NCBI GenBank assembly: GCA_964034945.1
Contig: OZ035960.1
Span: 67,301,936 to 67,365,935, forward strand
Length of the DNA stretch: 64,000 bases
Direction of reading: 5' to 3'
From: Chrysopilus asiliformis
Lineage: Eukaryota > Arthropoda > Insecta > Diptera > Rhagionidae
Shown: piece by piece, positions 1 to 10,524 of the stretch
Layout of the letters: every line of letters starts with the position of its first letter
Position numbering within the stretch: the stretch's first letter is position 1
Program-made: the position numbers and the translations under genes
Notes under the pieces: generated by a model
Told to the model about the DNA's origin: nothing
Database searches by the model: none
What the model saw: the letters and a program-made list of their open reading frames with translations, nothing else

Positions 1-192
1 AAGCAGATGGAAAAAATATTTGAAATTTTCTTGAAAACAGTGCGTCAAACCAAAAAAATATGAACAGAAAATTGTTTGAAATATAATTACTGCATAATTT
101 TTCTATACATCAAAATACTTTTGAAAAAAAAGGATTTTTTCATATTCAAAAATTTATTACTACCCGGGCAACGCCGGGTTCTTTCAAGCTAG
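1..192 (+). mobile_element. Helitron-like 3' end
   Basis: A GC hairpin at 163-178 (CCCGG ... CCGGG) stands out in AT-rich DNA. It is followed after about ten bases by CTAG at 189-192 and then T. A hairpin shortly before a CTRR end with T in the target is the known 3' signature of Helitrons. The 5' end lies outside the window and nothing codes here. Confidence rests on the end signature only. Confidence 0.5.
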
Positions 193-194
193 TA

Positions 195-537
195 TGTTAT
201 AAAGGTAAGTAAGTGTAAGCTTTAGAGGGCAATAATACAGTACACGTACAGCAGTCAAATCGGCAATTGAGTCGGAGTTAGTAAAAGAGTTAGTTGTTTC
301 CAGTTACAGTTACAGTTAGTTAGGTAACCGTTGTTAGTCGATAAGTAAATAGCTGCCAGTTAGAAGCAAATACATTATTAAAAGTGAAGCAGCAGTAATT
401 TTAGTGTATAGTAATTAAACAAAAAGTGTCCAAGTAACTGTTTGAAGTAAGATAAAATAAAGTGAAGTAAGAAAAAAACCAAGCGAGTTATTCTTTTGAA
501 TCGAATTCCTCATCCATTTGTAAGAAGAACCCCAACA
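195..537 (+). repeat. 5' LTR of a Ty3/gypsy-type element
   Basis: The segment begins TGTTATAAAGG and ends CCCCAACA, giving TG...CA termini. It stops three bases before a retroelement primer-binding site. It contains several GTTAGTT-type short repeats and a late AATAAA at about 455. No matching 3' LTR is present in the window, so the ends are inferred from the TG/CA rule and the primer site. The LTR at 51944 belongs to a different element. Confidence 0.5.
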
Positions 538-540
538 TTT

Positions 541-552
541 TGGCGCAGCCGG
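541..552 (+). promoter_or_regulatory. Primer-binding site (TGGCGCAGCCGG)
   Basis: TGGCGCAGCCGG lies directly downstream of the LTR and resembles the tRNA-Ser-type primer site of gypsy/17.6-group elements. The same dodecamer starts the interior of the second Ty3/gypsy element at 16629, which supports both calls. Confidence 0.6.
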
Positions 553-1256
553 TTAACGTGTTGGATAAGCAAAACGCGAAATTCGACACAACCACGAACT
601 TACGGTGATTCGAGTGAACGGTGGTGAATTTCTGAGAGAGTAACAGCAGTTCCACGAGCTAACAAGATTCGTACAAAGAAGGAAGGACGAAAAGAGAAGC
701 AAACTGAGACCGAGAACAGAAATATCAACAGAAGAACAATTTTTGCAACATTAAAAGCGTGGACTACATAAGGAGCAGGCAATTCTAGGCTGTCAGGAGT
801 TTTATTTTCGCATCAAAGAGTGGTACAATTCATTTTGCTACTCTATCGGAGTCGTGCATTAACTTGCTACTCCACTCGAACCGTACAATTTATTCTGCGG
901 TTCAACCCTTCATTGAAGTTAGCGCGATCTTCGCTACTTAACTACTATCTCCGCAATCGGTGTGTTCAGGAAAAACACAACAGCAATAGCAGAGACAACA
1001 GTAAAAGCAGCAATAACAGGGACAACAGTAAGAGCAGCGATAGCAGGGACAACATTAAGAGCAGCAATAGCAGGGACAACAGTAGCAACAGAAGTAGCAG
1101 AGACAACAGTGGCGGCAGCAGCACTAGGAAATGAAGTTTGTCATGAATTTCTGTAAAGGTAGGAATTTTTTGTAATCTTTGAGATATCCGTGAATTAAAG
1201 TGAAAATAACATAAGTACGGGGAAAAGTTCATAATTCTGTGCATAGGTTAGAGTTG
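553..1256 (+). other. Retroelement leader, no gene; 27-bp repeats
   Basis: This is the untranslated leader between primer site and gag start. Positions about 975-1120 hold roughly four imperfect copies of a 27-bp unit built on AGCAGCAATAGCAGGGACA. The open frames across it, including a leucine-rich one on the minus strand, are by-products of that repeat and are not called as genes. Confidence 0.5.
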
Positions 1257-1314
1257 ATGAATACTAAAAAAGGAACAAATGTGTTAACTAAAGAACAACT
1301 GGAAAGAGTTAAGC

Positions 1315-2154
1315 TAAGTGCACACGATATGATCACTGTTCATATTTCTGAACATACGCATATGTTGCTTATAAGCTTCAAATGCTCATATGTTCATATA
1401 ATATATGAAAGGTGTTCACACGATATGAACATTTTGTCCCAAAGCTTCAAATTTTTAGATGTGTTCATATGTGCTCAAATGCATTGTGTTCATATTTTTT
1501 CTGCGCGTATGAACCACTGTTCAGACGATATGAACGTTTTGTTCAAATTACAGATATGAACAATTTTTAAGAACATTTGAGCACACAACACAACAAATTA
1601 CAAAACTTTCGAAAACCTTTTTTTTTGTGTTATATGGCAGGAGCTTGGAGGCGAAGACCAAACTGGTCCGTGTTTTAAAGTCCATGAACAGAAAAGTTCA
1701 AATTCGAATCGAATTATTTTACCCTGAGTGGGATTTGAACCACTGCTCATTGGATCACAAGGCAAGCACTTAGCTGACTGAGCCATCCACGCCACAAATC
1801 TAAAACCTACTAGACCCAAATAAAAACTAGAAAATATGAATTTACTTACAAATTTGACTCAAAATTTTACATTTGAACATGTTGAAAACTTAGCCCATGT
1901 TCAAATGTTACAGTGTGTTCATATCTGTGATCATACGTCCGAATTTTACAAACTGGGCTCATACGGTCCCAAAATAGTGTTCACACGGTATGAACAGGTC
2001 GTGTTCATACGTTTGCTCACGGTATGTTCAAATGTGTTCATATGCCTTGTGTTCATACGTATGAACACAAAAATATGGTGTTCAGACGATATGAACACGT
2101 TTGGGACACTTTTTTGCTCAAAAATATGAACAGTGATCATATCGTGTGCACTTA
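1315..2154. mobile_element. TIR element (MITE) with ~30-bp inverted ends
   Basis: The left end TAAGTGCACACGATATGATC is matched in inverted orientation by the right end at 2123-2154 for about 30 bases. The interior is full of the words TGTTCATAT and ACGATATGAAC in both orientations, so it can fold extensively. It lies inside the gag fragment. A clean target duplication is not evident (TTAAGC on the left, ACTTTAAG on the right), so the superfamily is unassigned. Confidence 0.6.
1716..1797 (-). repeat. tRNA-derived (SINE-like) head
   Basis: Read on the minus strand, the segment has an A-box-like GGATGGCTCAGTCAGC and a B box GGTTCAAATCCC at tRNA-like spacing. It is followed about 100 bp on by a short A-rich tail (opposite the T run near 1620). 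The acceptor arms do not pair and the anticodon arm is poor, so it is not a working tRNA gene. It is best read as a SINE head captured inside the TIR element. Confidence 0.4.
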
Positions 2155-2559
2155 ACTTTAAGGGTTTAGAAGTGGAATTCGGGAAAATAAAAGAGGTTGA
2201 TAAAGTGTTAACAGAAGAATTCGGTTATATACAAGAAATAATATTAGGTGAAATTAAAGAGAAAATCAGTTTAGAAGATTACGAAAAGATAGAGTCAGGG
2301 CCGTATCGAAGGCTCTGGATTGGGGGGGGAGACATCTCAATTTTCCCAACTCGAACATCTGATTTTTCCTAACTAGGATGTACCTAATAAAAATTCCTTT
2401 TCCTTGCCCAGAATCTCTGACCAGAAATTATAATAAAGAATAATGGTTATGTTAACATATTGTAATTTTTTTTTATTTTTCACATACAATTAAATAAAGG
2501 GTAAACACTAATAATCTTATGCGACCCTTGAGAGAAAAGATAACCGTTGAAGATGACTT

Positions 2560-2775
2560 CAACTAGAGTCTGTACATATCTAATTTATAGTACATGGATT
2601 CGTCTTTCCTTTAACTTTGCCCATGCCGAAACAAATTTCGTAAGGTCAATTGTATCAGTTAGGTCTTTTTCGCTGTGTAGTATCATTAAAGAACTCAGTC
2701 TTTCGTCTCCCATAGTCACCCTTAGAACGTTTTTCACCAGTTTTAGCTGACTGAATTTGCGCTCATTCGTAGCTA
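2560..2775 (-). pseudogene. hAT transposase C-terminal (dimerisation) remnant
   Basis: On the minus strand the segment reads TNERKFSQLKLVKNVLR and on through TMGDERLSSLMIL. This matches the conserved block of the hAT family C-terminal dimerisation domain (ER-F-S-LK-IKN-LR-TM, then RL--L). About 65 residues remain, ending near 2560. The rest of the transposase, including the catalytic core, is missing because of internal deletion and the nested insert at 2828-3506. It supports the hAT call made from the element ends. Confidence 0.75.
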
Positions 2776-2827
2776 TTCATTTGTTTAAAAAATCCGAACA
2801 CCGATGGTAAAACAATTACACATATAC

Positions 2828-3506
2828 GGCCCTATTCCAGGATCCGTCGTAGCTACGATTTTCGGAGAATTCGTGAAGATGGTATTCCACGATCCGAAGG
2901 AATTAAATTAATTTCGAAAACATTACGAATCGGAATATCTGGTATCATAGAATCCGACGCAATCGATCTTTTGACAGCTAAACCTACGAAAAATTTTTGC
3001 TTCGTAACTTCATTTTCTTATGATTTTAGCTCAATATATGGCCTGAATTGTACAACAAAAAGCAATTTTAACATTTTTATTTGTTTATTTAGTATTAGTG
3101 TAACTTTTAACACATTAAGAGGAAATATTTTAGAAAAAAGAGCAATGTGAGTATTCCTAAGTATCCGTTATTTGTTGTCGTTTTCATTCCACTATTAAAG
3201 TCCTTCACTTCGATAAATCTTCTTCCAGACACAAAGTTGCAAACGCTGCAGAATCCATTATTAATAACAATTTTCGTTTTAAGTCAAGAAAGTTACATTT
3301 TTCACGAAACTATTCCATGTCAGAAATCTATTCCTTATGAGTTTTGCATAGGGACCTTTTTACAAAGACATTTATTTTTCGAAATTAGATTTTAATCAGG
3401 CACCACTAAGTTCAATTCCGTTCGGATCGTGGAATACTGATTTCTTCGTATTCGTAACGTAGTTAGTTCTTCGTAATAAAGCTACGACGGATTCTGGAAT
3501 CGGGCC
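2828..3506. mobile_element. MITE with ~28-bp TIRs nested in the hAT
   Basis: The left end GGCCCTATTCCAGGATCCG and the inverted right end GGCCCGATTCCAGAATCCG continue to match through CGTCGTAGCT. The interior is AT-rich without a convincing gene. Superfamily not assigned, because I could not fix a target duplication. Confidence 0.6.
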
Positions 3507-3529
3507 GATATTTTCAAAACTCACCGTTT

Positions 3530-3990
3530 CAGCACGAATATACTAGATCGCTCGATTTGCTGTCTCAAATGGTCCCATTTCAATACAGTTCAGTGAATCA
3601 AAACGAGTCAAGTAAGAGCGAGATAACCGTATGAAAACAAATATACTCCTCTCGTTTAAACTGTGAGCTGTCAAAGGAAAATAGACTTTCGGAATGGTGT
3701 TGGCACCTAAAGTTAGTCTCAAACTTGTGAAATTTGATTTTCGCGGCAGACGAAATTTGAATTTCGCGAGATTATACAGTTCAGTGGATGCGTTTAACTA
3801 TGATAAAGAGGGACAATTTTTCAGCAGAGCTTTGTATGGTGACAGTTGTTCTATGTTATATAGTTCTGTGCCATAAACTGATGAGAACATTATACTCCTC
3901 CCACGGTCGAGTGTCTACTCTTTCAAAGCCTTTTATTCATTCTCTCCCAACTCGCTGTGACGCTGTTGCCAAAGCAGAATGGTATGTGTA
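3530..3990. repeat. Dispersed repeat shared with foldback left arm
   Basis: The stretch from the CAATACAGTTCAGTGAATC region to TATAGTTCTGTGCCATAA is nearly the same as 9640-9841 plus 10194-10230 plus 10527-10590. The second copy is split by two MITEs, so this copy is an empty-site reference for them. The short open frames here have no recognisable product. Confidence 0.65.
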
Positions 3991-3999
3991 AAAAAGAAA

Positions 4000-4235
4000 C
4001 AAGTCATAAAACAGGCGTATGTTCACTAATAGAAAATATGAGGTAGAAAAAGACAAGTTGGGATTTTGGAAAATCAACTAAAGAGATTTCCCAACTTGGG
4101 AAATCTCACATCTTTAACACTAGATTGTTCAAGCAAGTCATCTTGACTGCTTGACTTCCTTGGGCAACCTAGTGTTAAGAAGTGAGATTTCCCAACTTCT
4201 AAAGGTCAAATTCCCAACTGAAGACTTATTGGGGG
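4000..4235. other. hAT interior, short inverted GGGAAATCTC words
   Basis: Nothing codes here. The segment has inverted copies of TTGGGAAATCTCAC and CAAGTCATCTTGACTGCTTG-type palindromes around 4080-4200, followed by a G run and a C run that lead to the right hAT end. Confidence 0.4.
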
Positions 4236-4369
4236 GGGAGCCTCCCCCCCCCATCCCCCCCCCCCCCCCAGTCGGTACGGCCCTGGATAGAGTTTGAACT
4301 TGTTCAGAATCCTAACGATATTACACCGGGAAAATTAACAGAAGCTTTAGTAAAATCACGTCTATTTCA

Positions 4370-4595
4370 TACGCAGGGCAAGTTTTGCCATGCTGCTTGC
4401 ATGTCAATCAAAAATAGTGGGTTTTGATGAAAAAATAAGAAACCCGTTGCCCTGCTATTTCTAAAATTATTAGTTTTTGAAATATTGCAAAACGGCATAA
4501 GAAACGTTTCTTACGCAGGACAATTATTTATTTGCCCTGCATTTCATACGCAGGGCAGTATAAACCTGCCCTGCGTTTCTTAAGCAGGACAAAAT
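4370..4595. repeat. GCAGGGCA motif cluster at foldback tip
   Basis: About seven copies of GCAGGGCA or GCAGGACA, in alternating orientation, lie within ~220 bp of the left tip (near 4372, 4447, 4514, 4532, 4549, 4566, 4583). The mirror cluster lies at 47365-47592 by the right tip. Clustered subterminal motifs are commonly transposase binding sites; that role is inferred. Confidence 0.55.
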
Positions 4596-4982
4596 CACCT
4601 GCTAACACGAGAATGGCAACGGGAATGTAAAATTTATACCGAAATACACTCATTTCCATTGCCATGCTGTTTCAAAAACTATTAATTTCCGAGTTTTAGC
4701 CTCCCGAAATCTCAGATTTTTGAAAAACAGATTCTAAAAAAAATTCGGTTTGAGCTTTTCTCGAGTGTGATGTGAGTCTTGGATCAATTCCAAGTTTCCT
4801 TTTTTCCCAAGATGTGAACCTTAATGAAACAAATTTTTGGATCATTTCCAAGTTTACTTTTTTCCCAAGATGTGAACCTTAATGAAACAATTGATAAATT
4901 AATTTTAAAAATAACTCAAACCTTTCAACGTCAATTACACAGCAAGTATTGAATCTTAACCCAAACTCTTTTAAGTGAATGT

Positions 4983-5045
4983 GGGGTGTAGAGGAGAAGA
5001 CGATGGATTCGGAACCGGGGTGTGAGTTCGATTCCCATCCAATAT
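4983..5045 (+). repeat. tRNA-like module in left arm
   Basis: GTGTAGAGGAGAAGACGATGG followed by a B-box-like GTGAGTTCGATTCCCATCC resembles the internal promoter of a tRNA gene. It is mirrored in the right arm at about 46915-46985. No paired acceptor stem is visible, so it is a tRNA-derived fossil rather than a tRNA gene. Confidence 0.4.
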
Positions 5046-5299
5046 CTTTTTTGCATTTTTTATATGAATTGTGCTTTTAACCCTTTGTGGACCAGGAAGT
5101 GACACCAATAAATCAATAACCATGACTTTTTTTATACACTTTCTATTAAGTTGATTTGTCGCGACCTGGCTGGCTACCTAGCTGGCTATGTGTCTATCTC
5201 TGGAATCTTTGGAACCTTATATCTCCGAAACTATGCAACCTAGGAAGATGAAATGTTGTCACCTTGCGTAGTTCCGGTGATAGTTCAATATTTTTACTA

Positions 5300-6090
5300 C
5301 TCCATCCTTGTAAGGATAATGGAAGGTCCTGTAAGGATAATGCAAATATTCTTTTTTCCATTTTTTCCAAGAAAAACTGGCATCAGGGGGTTTTCGGGGT
5401 CGCTGATTACGAATCCGGTGTTAGATTTTCGAAATTAGAAACGGAAGGTCCTGTAAGGATAACGCAAATATCCTTTTTCCATTTTTCCGGGAAAAACTGG
5501 CATCAGGGGGTTTTCGGGGTCGCTGATTACGAATCCGGTGTTAGATTTTCGAAATTCGAAATGGAAGGTCCTGTAAGGATAACGCAAATATCCTTTTTGC
5601 CATATTTTCCGGGAAAAACTGGCATCAGGGGGTTTTCGGGGTCACTGATTACGAATCCGGTGTTAGATTTTCGAAATTCGAAACGAAAGGTCCTGTAAGG
5701 ATGACGTAAATATCCTTTTTGCCATTTTTTCCGGGAAAAACTGGCATCAGGGGGTTTTCGTGGTCGCTGATTACGAATCCGGTGTTAGATTTTCGAAATT
5801 AGAAATGGAAGGTCCTGTAAGGATGACGTAAATATCCTTTTTCCCATTTTTTCCGGGGAAAACTGGCATCAAGGGGTTTTCGGGGTCGCTGATTACGAAT
5901 CCGGTGTTAGATTTTCGAAATTAGAAACGGAAGGTCCTGCAAGGATGACGTAAATATCCTTTTTCCCATTTTTTCCGGGAAAAATGGCATTATAGGGTTT
6001 TCGGAGTCGCTGATCACGAATCCGATGTTAGATTTTCAAAACTCGAAACGGAAAGTCCTGTAAGGATGACGCAAATATCCTTTTCCCGTT
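5300..6090 (+). repeat. ~120-bp minisatellite, left arm (about 6.5 units)
   Basis: The word GGAAGGTCCTGTAAGGAT recurs at about 5320, 5443, 5563, 5684, 5805, 5927 and 6048, a period of 120-122 bp. Each unit carries GGGGTTTTCGGGGTCGCTGAT and AATCCGGTGTTAGATTTTCG. The long open frame at 5264-5698 is a by-product of the period being divisible by three and is not a gene. Confidence 0.9.
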
Positions 6091-6175
6091 TTTTGTGAGT
6101 ATTAATGCTGTCTTCCTAATTTTAGATCGTATTGAATTAGGGTAGTTCAAGACTAAAAAGTAAAAAATAAAAAAA

Positions 6176-6505
6176 AAAACACTTTAAAAAACAAGTTTTA
6201 TAACCTTATACACTTTCAACACTTTCAAAATGTTCAAAATGTACTAAAAAGTAAAAAACAAGTTTAAAGTTTCACAAAAAATGTTTTTATAAATTGCGTG
6301 TTGTTGTGAAAATATAAAGTGTGCTGCGTTGCACAGTATGAAACCGCTATTACAGAGCAAATGCAACGTCACACACTTTATATTTTCACAACAACACACA
6401 ATTTATAAAAACATTTTTTGTGAAACTTTAAACTTGTTTTTTACTTTTTAGTGCATTTTGAAAGTGTATAAGGTTATAAAACTTGTTTTTAAAGTTTTTT
6501 TTTCG
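6176..6505. mobile_element. Hairpin MITE, left arm
   Basis: The two halves of this ~330-bp segment are inverted copies: CAAGTTTTATAACCTTATAC on the left and its complement near 6460-6495, with AATATAAAGTGTG at the middle. The loop near 6335-6365 contains GCACAGTATGAAACCGC. The right-arm copy is at 45465-45785. Because both arms have it, it predates or was copied with the inverted duplication. Confidence 0.75.
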
Positions 6506-8304
6506 TTGAAAATGGTTCTAGAAAGCATTTAAAAAAAAAGACATGAACTAATTTTATGGAGGTATTTACGCCCGTGGTATATAGTAGTATAGAATGTTGA
6601 TATTATTGGATAAAAAATTTAAATATTTAAAGTTGGTGGTACTTAAAAGTACCGACTGTCAACAAATTATTAAAAGTTGATGTTCGCGCCAATCCAATTC
6701 ACCCGCTTCCTTATATCCCAACAAGCAATTGGAAGAACCTTTTTTTTTGGAATATCAAAGACGAAACTTTTAAGCGAAACGATTTAACCCATGAAGGACC
6801 AAGCAATGAAATGATATAAGTTTTTCAAATAAATTCATTTATTTCTTTTTAAAATACATGAAAATACAGAAAATGGGGAAAAAAAATTTTGATAGCTAGT
6901 ACATTTGTAATAAAATGTTGCGTTATCATGTATAGGAGAAAAAGAATAAAAATGGAAAAATTTATATTTTTTTACTGCGATCTAGAAATTAGTGGGGCTA
7001 TTATTTTAGGACAACGTGTAATATTCAACCATTATTACTAATACTTTTGTTTTACTGTCAATTTGACCGAGTAAAATTTTGAAATTCGTACTAAATTTGT
7101 AGCTTATAAACATTGTATTTATAAAAAAAATCTATAATTTTTTTTGTTTTTTTTATCAGTGGTATTCTAATTTGAAAATATTTATATCCCTTAAAAAATT
7201 CATTTTTAAAATGTTGCGTTTTCGCAACGTTGGGCATTAATGGGTTAAGTAAGCGAATCGCTTTTTCTTTGAATATGTATCTTCCATACAAAATCAAGCA
7301 AATTCGATTTTTTAGCTGGAGACTGAGAATTTCGTAGTTAAAGAATCTCCCATGATATTAAATCGAATGCCTGTGTTAGCTGGGATTGAAACGACTCGGC
7401 GTCTTTATAATTGGCGGGAATGTTTTGGTGTGAGTAAAATGAGTAAGTTAAATTCGTTCATAGCAGCGTTGCCAGCAAACAATTTTTCAAATATGAATAA
7501 TTCTGTGAAAATTTGTAAATACTTGATTACATTTTTCAAATTTTTAATCAATTTAAAGATTTCAAAAAAAAAATGAAATGATAATTTTTTTAGTAGTTAC
7601 CAAGTATTTCATAATTTCCACAGAGTGGTGATTAGCGTACCTCATATATTCGACTATCGAGATTGACAAATGGTTCTAGCATTATTTTTACTTTCTTCTT
7701 CGTTTTGCTGCTTTTTAAACATCTTTCAGTCATATTAATTGACTTGCTCCGATTGAATTTTTTTTATGAAACAATTATGTAAAATCATATTCTAAATACA
7801 TTTTGTCTTTATAAATTTTTCGATACAACGAAAAAAATTCACAAAAGATTGTATTGTGGTGATCCAATTTTGCCTGGTAACGATCTCGGCGTCCTGTTTT
7901 ATGAAAAAACGGCTATGCCAAATTTCAAGGCTCTAGCTTATTCGTTCTCAAGTTATCGTATCCACGGAGAAACAGACAAGCAAAAATCCAGTTGATTCGT
8001 CATTCTAAATACACTGGTGTAAAATTCATTTTTCTGTGCGACGGTTAGTTCTCTGCGTTACAAATGGTAAAGAAACCTTATTATATCCTTTTTTGGTTTC
8101 TCCATATAGGGCATAAAAACTAGTTCTGGTGTTTTCCGGGGCAAAAACCGAAAATTTGAAATGGTGTGCTAAGTTCACGCTATTATAATGGTAATCGGAA
8201 TTCGTGCTCATTTAGCCGATATGTGGAATTCCGATACCAGAATAATTTTACTTCCGCACCTGCACCAAATGTTTTGCTGGGGATCTTTTCTCTTTTGTAG
8301 GTAT
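6506..8304. other. Left-arm AT-rich region, no convincing gene
   Basis: Mirrored at about 39775-42312. Small frames at 7352-7576 (+) and 8026-8211 (-) are conserved between the arms only because the arms are copies; neither resembles a known protein. Positions 7860-8130 are a diverged member of the ATACCCGTATGG family (TATGCCC at 8103-8109 on the complement, the GTTTAGAA-type word and the TGTTTCTCCGTGG stretch are in the same order). Confidence 0.5.
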
Positions 8305-8708
8305 TTACAATTAATTCGCTTTGCGCGTTAACGTTTCACACGGTTGCCAGATTGAAGCATTTTTTTGATAATTGAATCACGTTTTTTTCATTCATCGATC
8401 TCAGGATATTGAAAATATTATAGTTTACATTATTTTGCATATTTTATATCGTAAACCGAAATGTTAAGCCGGATAAACGCCAAAAACGTAAGCCAATTTT
8501 TGATTTCCAAAAAATGGCCCCAACTGGCAACAGTGCTCAAGTGACACGCTAATTTGCTAGGATTAAGGCCTGTTTACACTGGCACCGACGTCCGATGAAG
8601 AAATTAGTTCCCCAGGAGTATCAACAAAGAAAAACATAACAAAAGCTATAATTGCCAATCTGGCAATTATTGAAAACCCGTATGGTGATATGGCATTGTT
8701 CGAAGTTT
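8305..8708. other. Segment present only in the left arm
   Basis: The right arm reads straight from the complement of TTTGTAGGTATTTA to the complement of GAACGGCGAACAG (junction at about 39769), while the left arm has ~400 extra bases between these words. No TIRs or coding sequence recognised. It may be an insertion here or a deletion in the other arm. Confidence 0.5.
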
Positions 8709-9186
8709 AATTGAACGGCGAACAGTTGTATCAAAATTCAACTTTGAAGTCAAACTTTTCAATAAGATTTTTTTAAATTTATTCCAATCGGATTTTGATA
8801 TATGGGGGTTTTATGTAGAATCATATCCTAAACAACTTTTGTTGTTGCGCTTTTTTGATAAGATGCACCGTTTTTGAGATATTCGCAAAAAACATTTTCG
8901 TTCGTATGGGGGGTACCCCTTTAATGGTCCATTTTTGCCCCTTAACGAACTTAGCCTTGCATTTCACGAAAAATGAATCTGCGTAAAATTTCAAGTCTCT
9001 AGCTCAATCCGTGCGCCCGCAATCCGTGCCACAGACGAACGGACGGACGGACATCCAAAAATCATTTTTTTTATCGTTCTAAACACACTGGCGTAATTCA
9101 TTTTTGTGTGTGATGATGGGATCTTGGCGTTACAAACGGTAAGGGAAAGTTAATATACCCTTTCGTTTCACCATACGGGTATAAAC
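8640..9186 (-). mobile_element. ATACCCGTATGG-family repeat, left arm
   Basis: The minus strand starts ATACCCGTATGGTGAAACG at 9186 and runs through GCGTTACAAACG-type and GTCCGTCCGTCC words to TATAGCTTTTGTTATG near 8640. The full-length palindromic form of the family is seen at 41263-41968. The right-arm counterpart starts near 39300. Confidence 0.6.
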
Positions 9187-9526
9187 ATTGACAAAGTTTA
9201 AAGGTGCTTTCAATTCAATGTTTATGTGGTGTTTCTGCAATATGGACGTCCCTTGATCCGCCAAAACGATAGTTCTTCGAAATACCAGAGATTCGGCTTC
9301 TTCACTCGCCCCGATCGTATAGAATTTTTTTTGAACAAATTCCAATAAAAAAATCTTTTGACAAACTCCGAATGTCCGACATGGTGACGGTAGTAGTGCT
9401 GTATACGAATGAACATTGACAAGTAACGTTTGGAGGCTCCTTAAGACATTTATAGATTAGATCTCCTAAGTAGGTAATAGCATCACAAATGGGAATTAAA
9501 CTAAAGCGGCAATTTTTTTTTCGCAT
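9130..9526 (-). pseudogene. Second arm gene, left copy, frameshifted
   Basis: The minus-strand frame from 9526 starts MRKKNCRFSLIPICD and is preceded by a splice-acceptor-like T-run plus CAG at 9529-9540. It runs until about 9345, where one extra base in an A/T run relative to the right-arm copy shifts the frame, and the second half is then readable in another frame down to 9130. The product has no family I recognise: it is Cys-containing, with no signal peptide or clear membrane segment. It points away from the transposase gene, so the two probably shared one divergent promoter region. The ancestral protein would be about 130 residues for this exon. Confidence 0.4.
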
Positions 9527-9852
9527 ATTCTGAAAAAAAATTGTGTTTAATGTACAATTTGTGTTTTTACAAAAAGAAATGTTAATTGTGAAACTATCTA
9601 GAGTATGGGTTTGCTGGGATACTAAAAACGTTGCTCCCCATTCAGTGGACCAAAACGAAACAAGTAAGAGCGAGATAACCGTATGAAAATAAATATAGTC
9701 CTCTCGTTTAAACCGTGAGCTGTCAAAGGAAAATAGATTTTCGGAATGGTGTTGGCGCCTAAAGTTATTTCTTTGCGCCTAAAGTTAGTCTCAAACTTGT
9801 GAAATTTGAATTTCGCGGCAGACGAAATTTGAATTTCGCGACGTTACCTATG

Positions 9853-10187
9853 GACTCCATTAGACTTTTTTCCAGATTGTATTTAAATCCAATCACGAAA
9901 AAATCTAATGGAGACTCAAAAAATCTTGCATCATGATTTAAATCTCCGTACTGTCATGATTTTTTCGGCTGCTGAAAAGTAGGATTTTTTTTTGACATTT
10001 GTTCAGTCAAATTGGCTGATTTCTAGTTGGCTGCCCTGATTACCTCCTGGTTGACATTTCTAAGTACGCTATGGAGACACAATAAAAATGAAAAATCATG
10101 ACTGAAAATGCCCACGCGCTGATTTTTTTATTCGCCAAAATATGGAGTGGGGGAAAAAATCATGATTCTAAAAAGTCTAATGGAGTC
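9853..10187. mobile_element. MITE, TIR GACTCCATTAGACTTTTT
   Basis: Perfect 18-bp inverted ends, GACTCCATTAGACTTTTT and AAAAAGTCTAATGGAGTC. The inner sequence also has inverted AAATCATGATT words. The uninterrupted version of the surrounding repeat at 3765-3780 confirms an insertion. Confidence 0.75.
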
Positions 10188-10242
10188 GTGGGGTTATACA
10201 GTTCAGTGAATGCGTTCAAGATAAAGAGGGAAATACTTTTGG

Positions 10243-10524
10243 GCACGGCATAGAGACAACCAAGGTATGCCATGAACTTTTGATAGTCAGGTGTGACGTC
10301 ATTTGTGCCGATTTTTTTAAATTAATTTTTATATTTATTGATCACTATTTAATGCAATCAGTCCACTAATTTACAAATATCTTATTTAGATCGCACAAAA
10401 ATTTAAATAACCATCCACAAAACGAAATTCCTTCTGAACTTGACGAACTAATCGGCACAAGTGACGTTGCACCGAAACGTCAGATTTGAGTTCATGGCAT
10501 ACCTTGGTTGTCTCTATGCCGTGC
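10243..10524. mobile_element. MITE, ~36-bp TIRs GCACGGCATAGAGACAAC...
   Basis: The left end GCACGGCATAGAGACAAC continues through CAAGGTATGCCATGAACT and is matched inversely by 10489-10524. The element is absent from the copy of the surrounding repeat at about 3812-3825. The flanks share CTTTTGG and CTTTGGG, suggestive of an imperfect target duplication. Confidence 0.75.

Larger units (their letters stand above)
2296..4285. mobile_element. hAT element, decayed, 8-bp TSD GATAGAGT
   Basis: The ends CAGGGCCGTATCG and (inverted) CAGGGCCGTACCG are typical hAT termini. They are flanked by perfect 8-bp duplications GATAGAGT at 2288-2295 and 4286-4293, the TSD length of hAT elements. Both subterminal regions carry G/C homopolymer runs (2322-2330 and about 4232-4269). 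A minus-strand remnant of the transposase C-terminus remains, and a separate TIR element is nested at 2828. The element sits in the gag fragment. Confidence 0.85.
1257..4361 (+). pseudogene. Ty3/gypsy gag fragment, split by two insertions
   Basis: Three coding pieces of one reading survive: 1257-1314 (starts MNTKKGTNVLTKEQ), 2155-2295 (contains KIKEVDKVLTEEFG) and 4286-4361 (contains ITPGKLTEALVKS). The join between pieces two and three is proved by the direct repeat GATAGAGT on both sides of the hAT insert. The join between pieces one and two is inferred from the TIR insert between them. The composition (charged, helical, no enzymatic motif) and the position after LTR and primer site fit the N-terminal half of a gypsy-group gag. 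The gene is then cut off by the giant foldback element at 4362. No pol belonging to this element is present. Not functional. Confidence 0.55.

Noticed and set aside
966..1244. A leucine-rich small membrane protein on the minus strand
   Set aside because: It is the complement of a 27-bp repeat rich in AGC/AAC words in the retroelement leader.
1716..1797. A functional tRNA gene on the minus strand
   Set aside because: A- and B-box-like words are present, but the acceptor stem does not pair and the anticodon arm is poor; a tRNA-derived repeat is the better reading.
5264..5698. A 144-codon protein gene
   Set aside because: It runs across 120-121-bp tandem units whose length keeps the frame open; the product is only the repeat translated.
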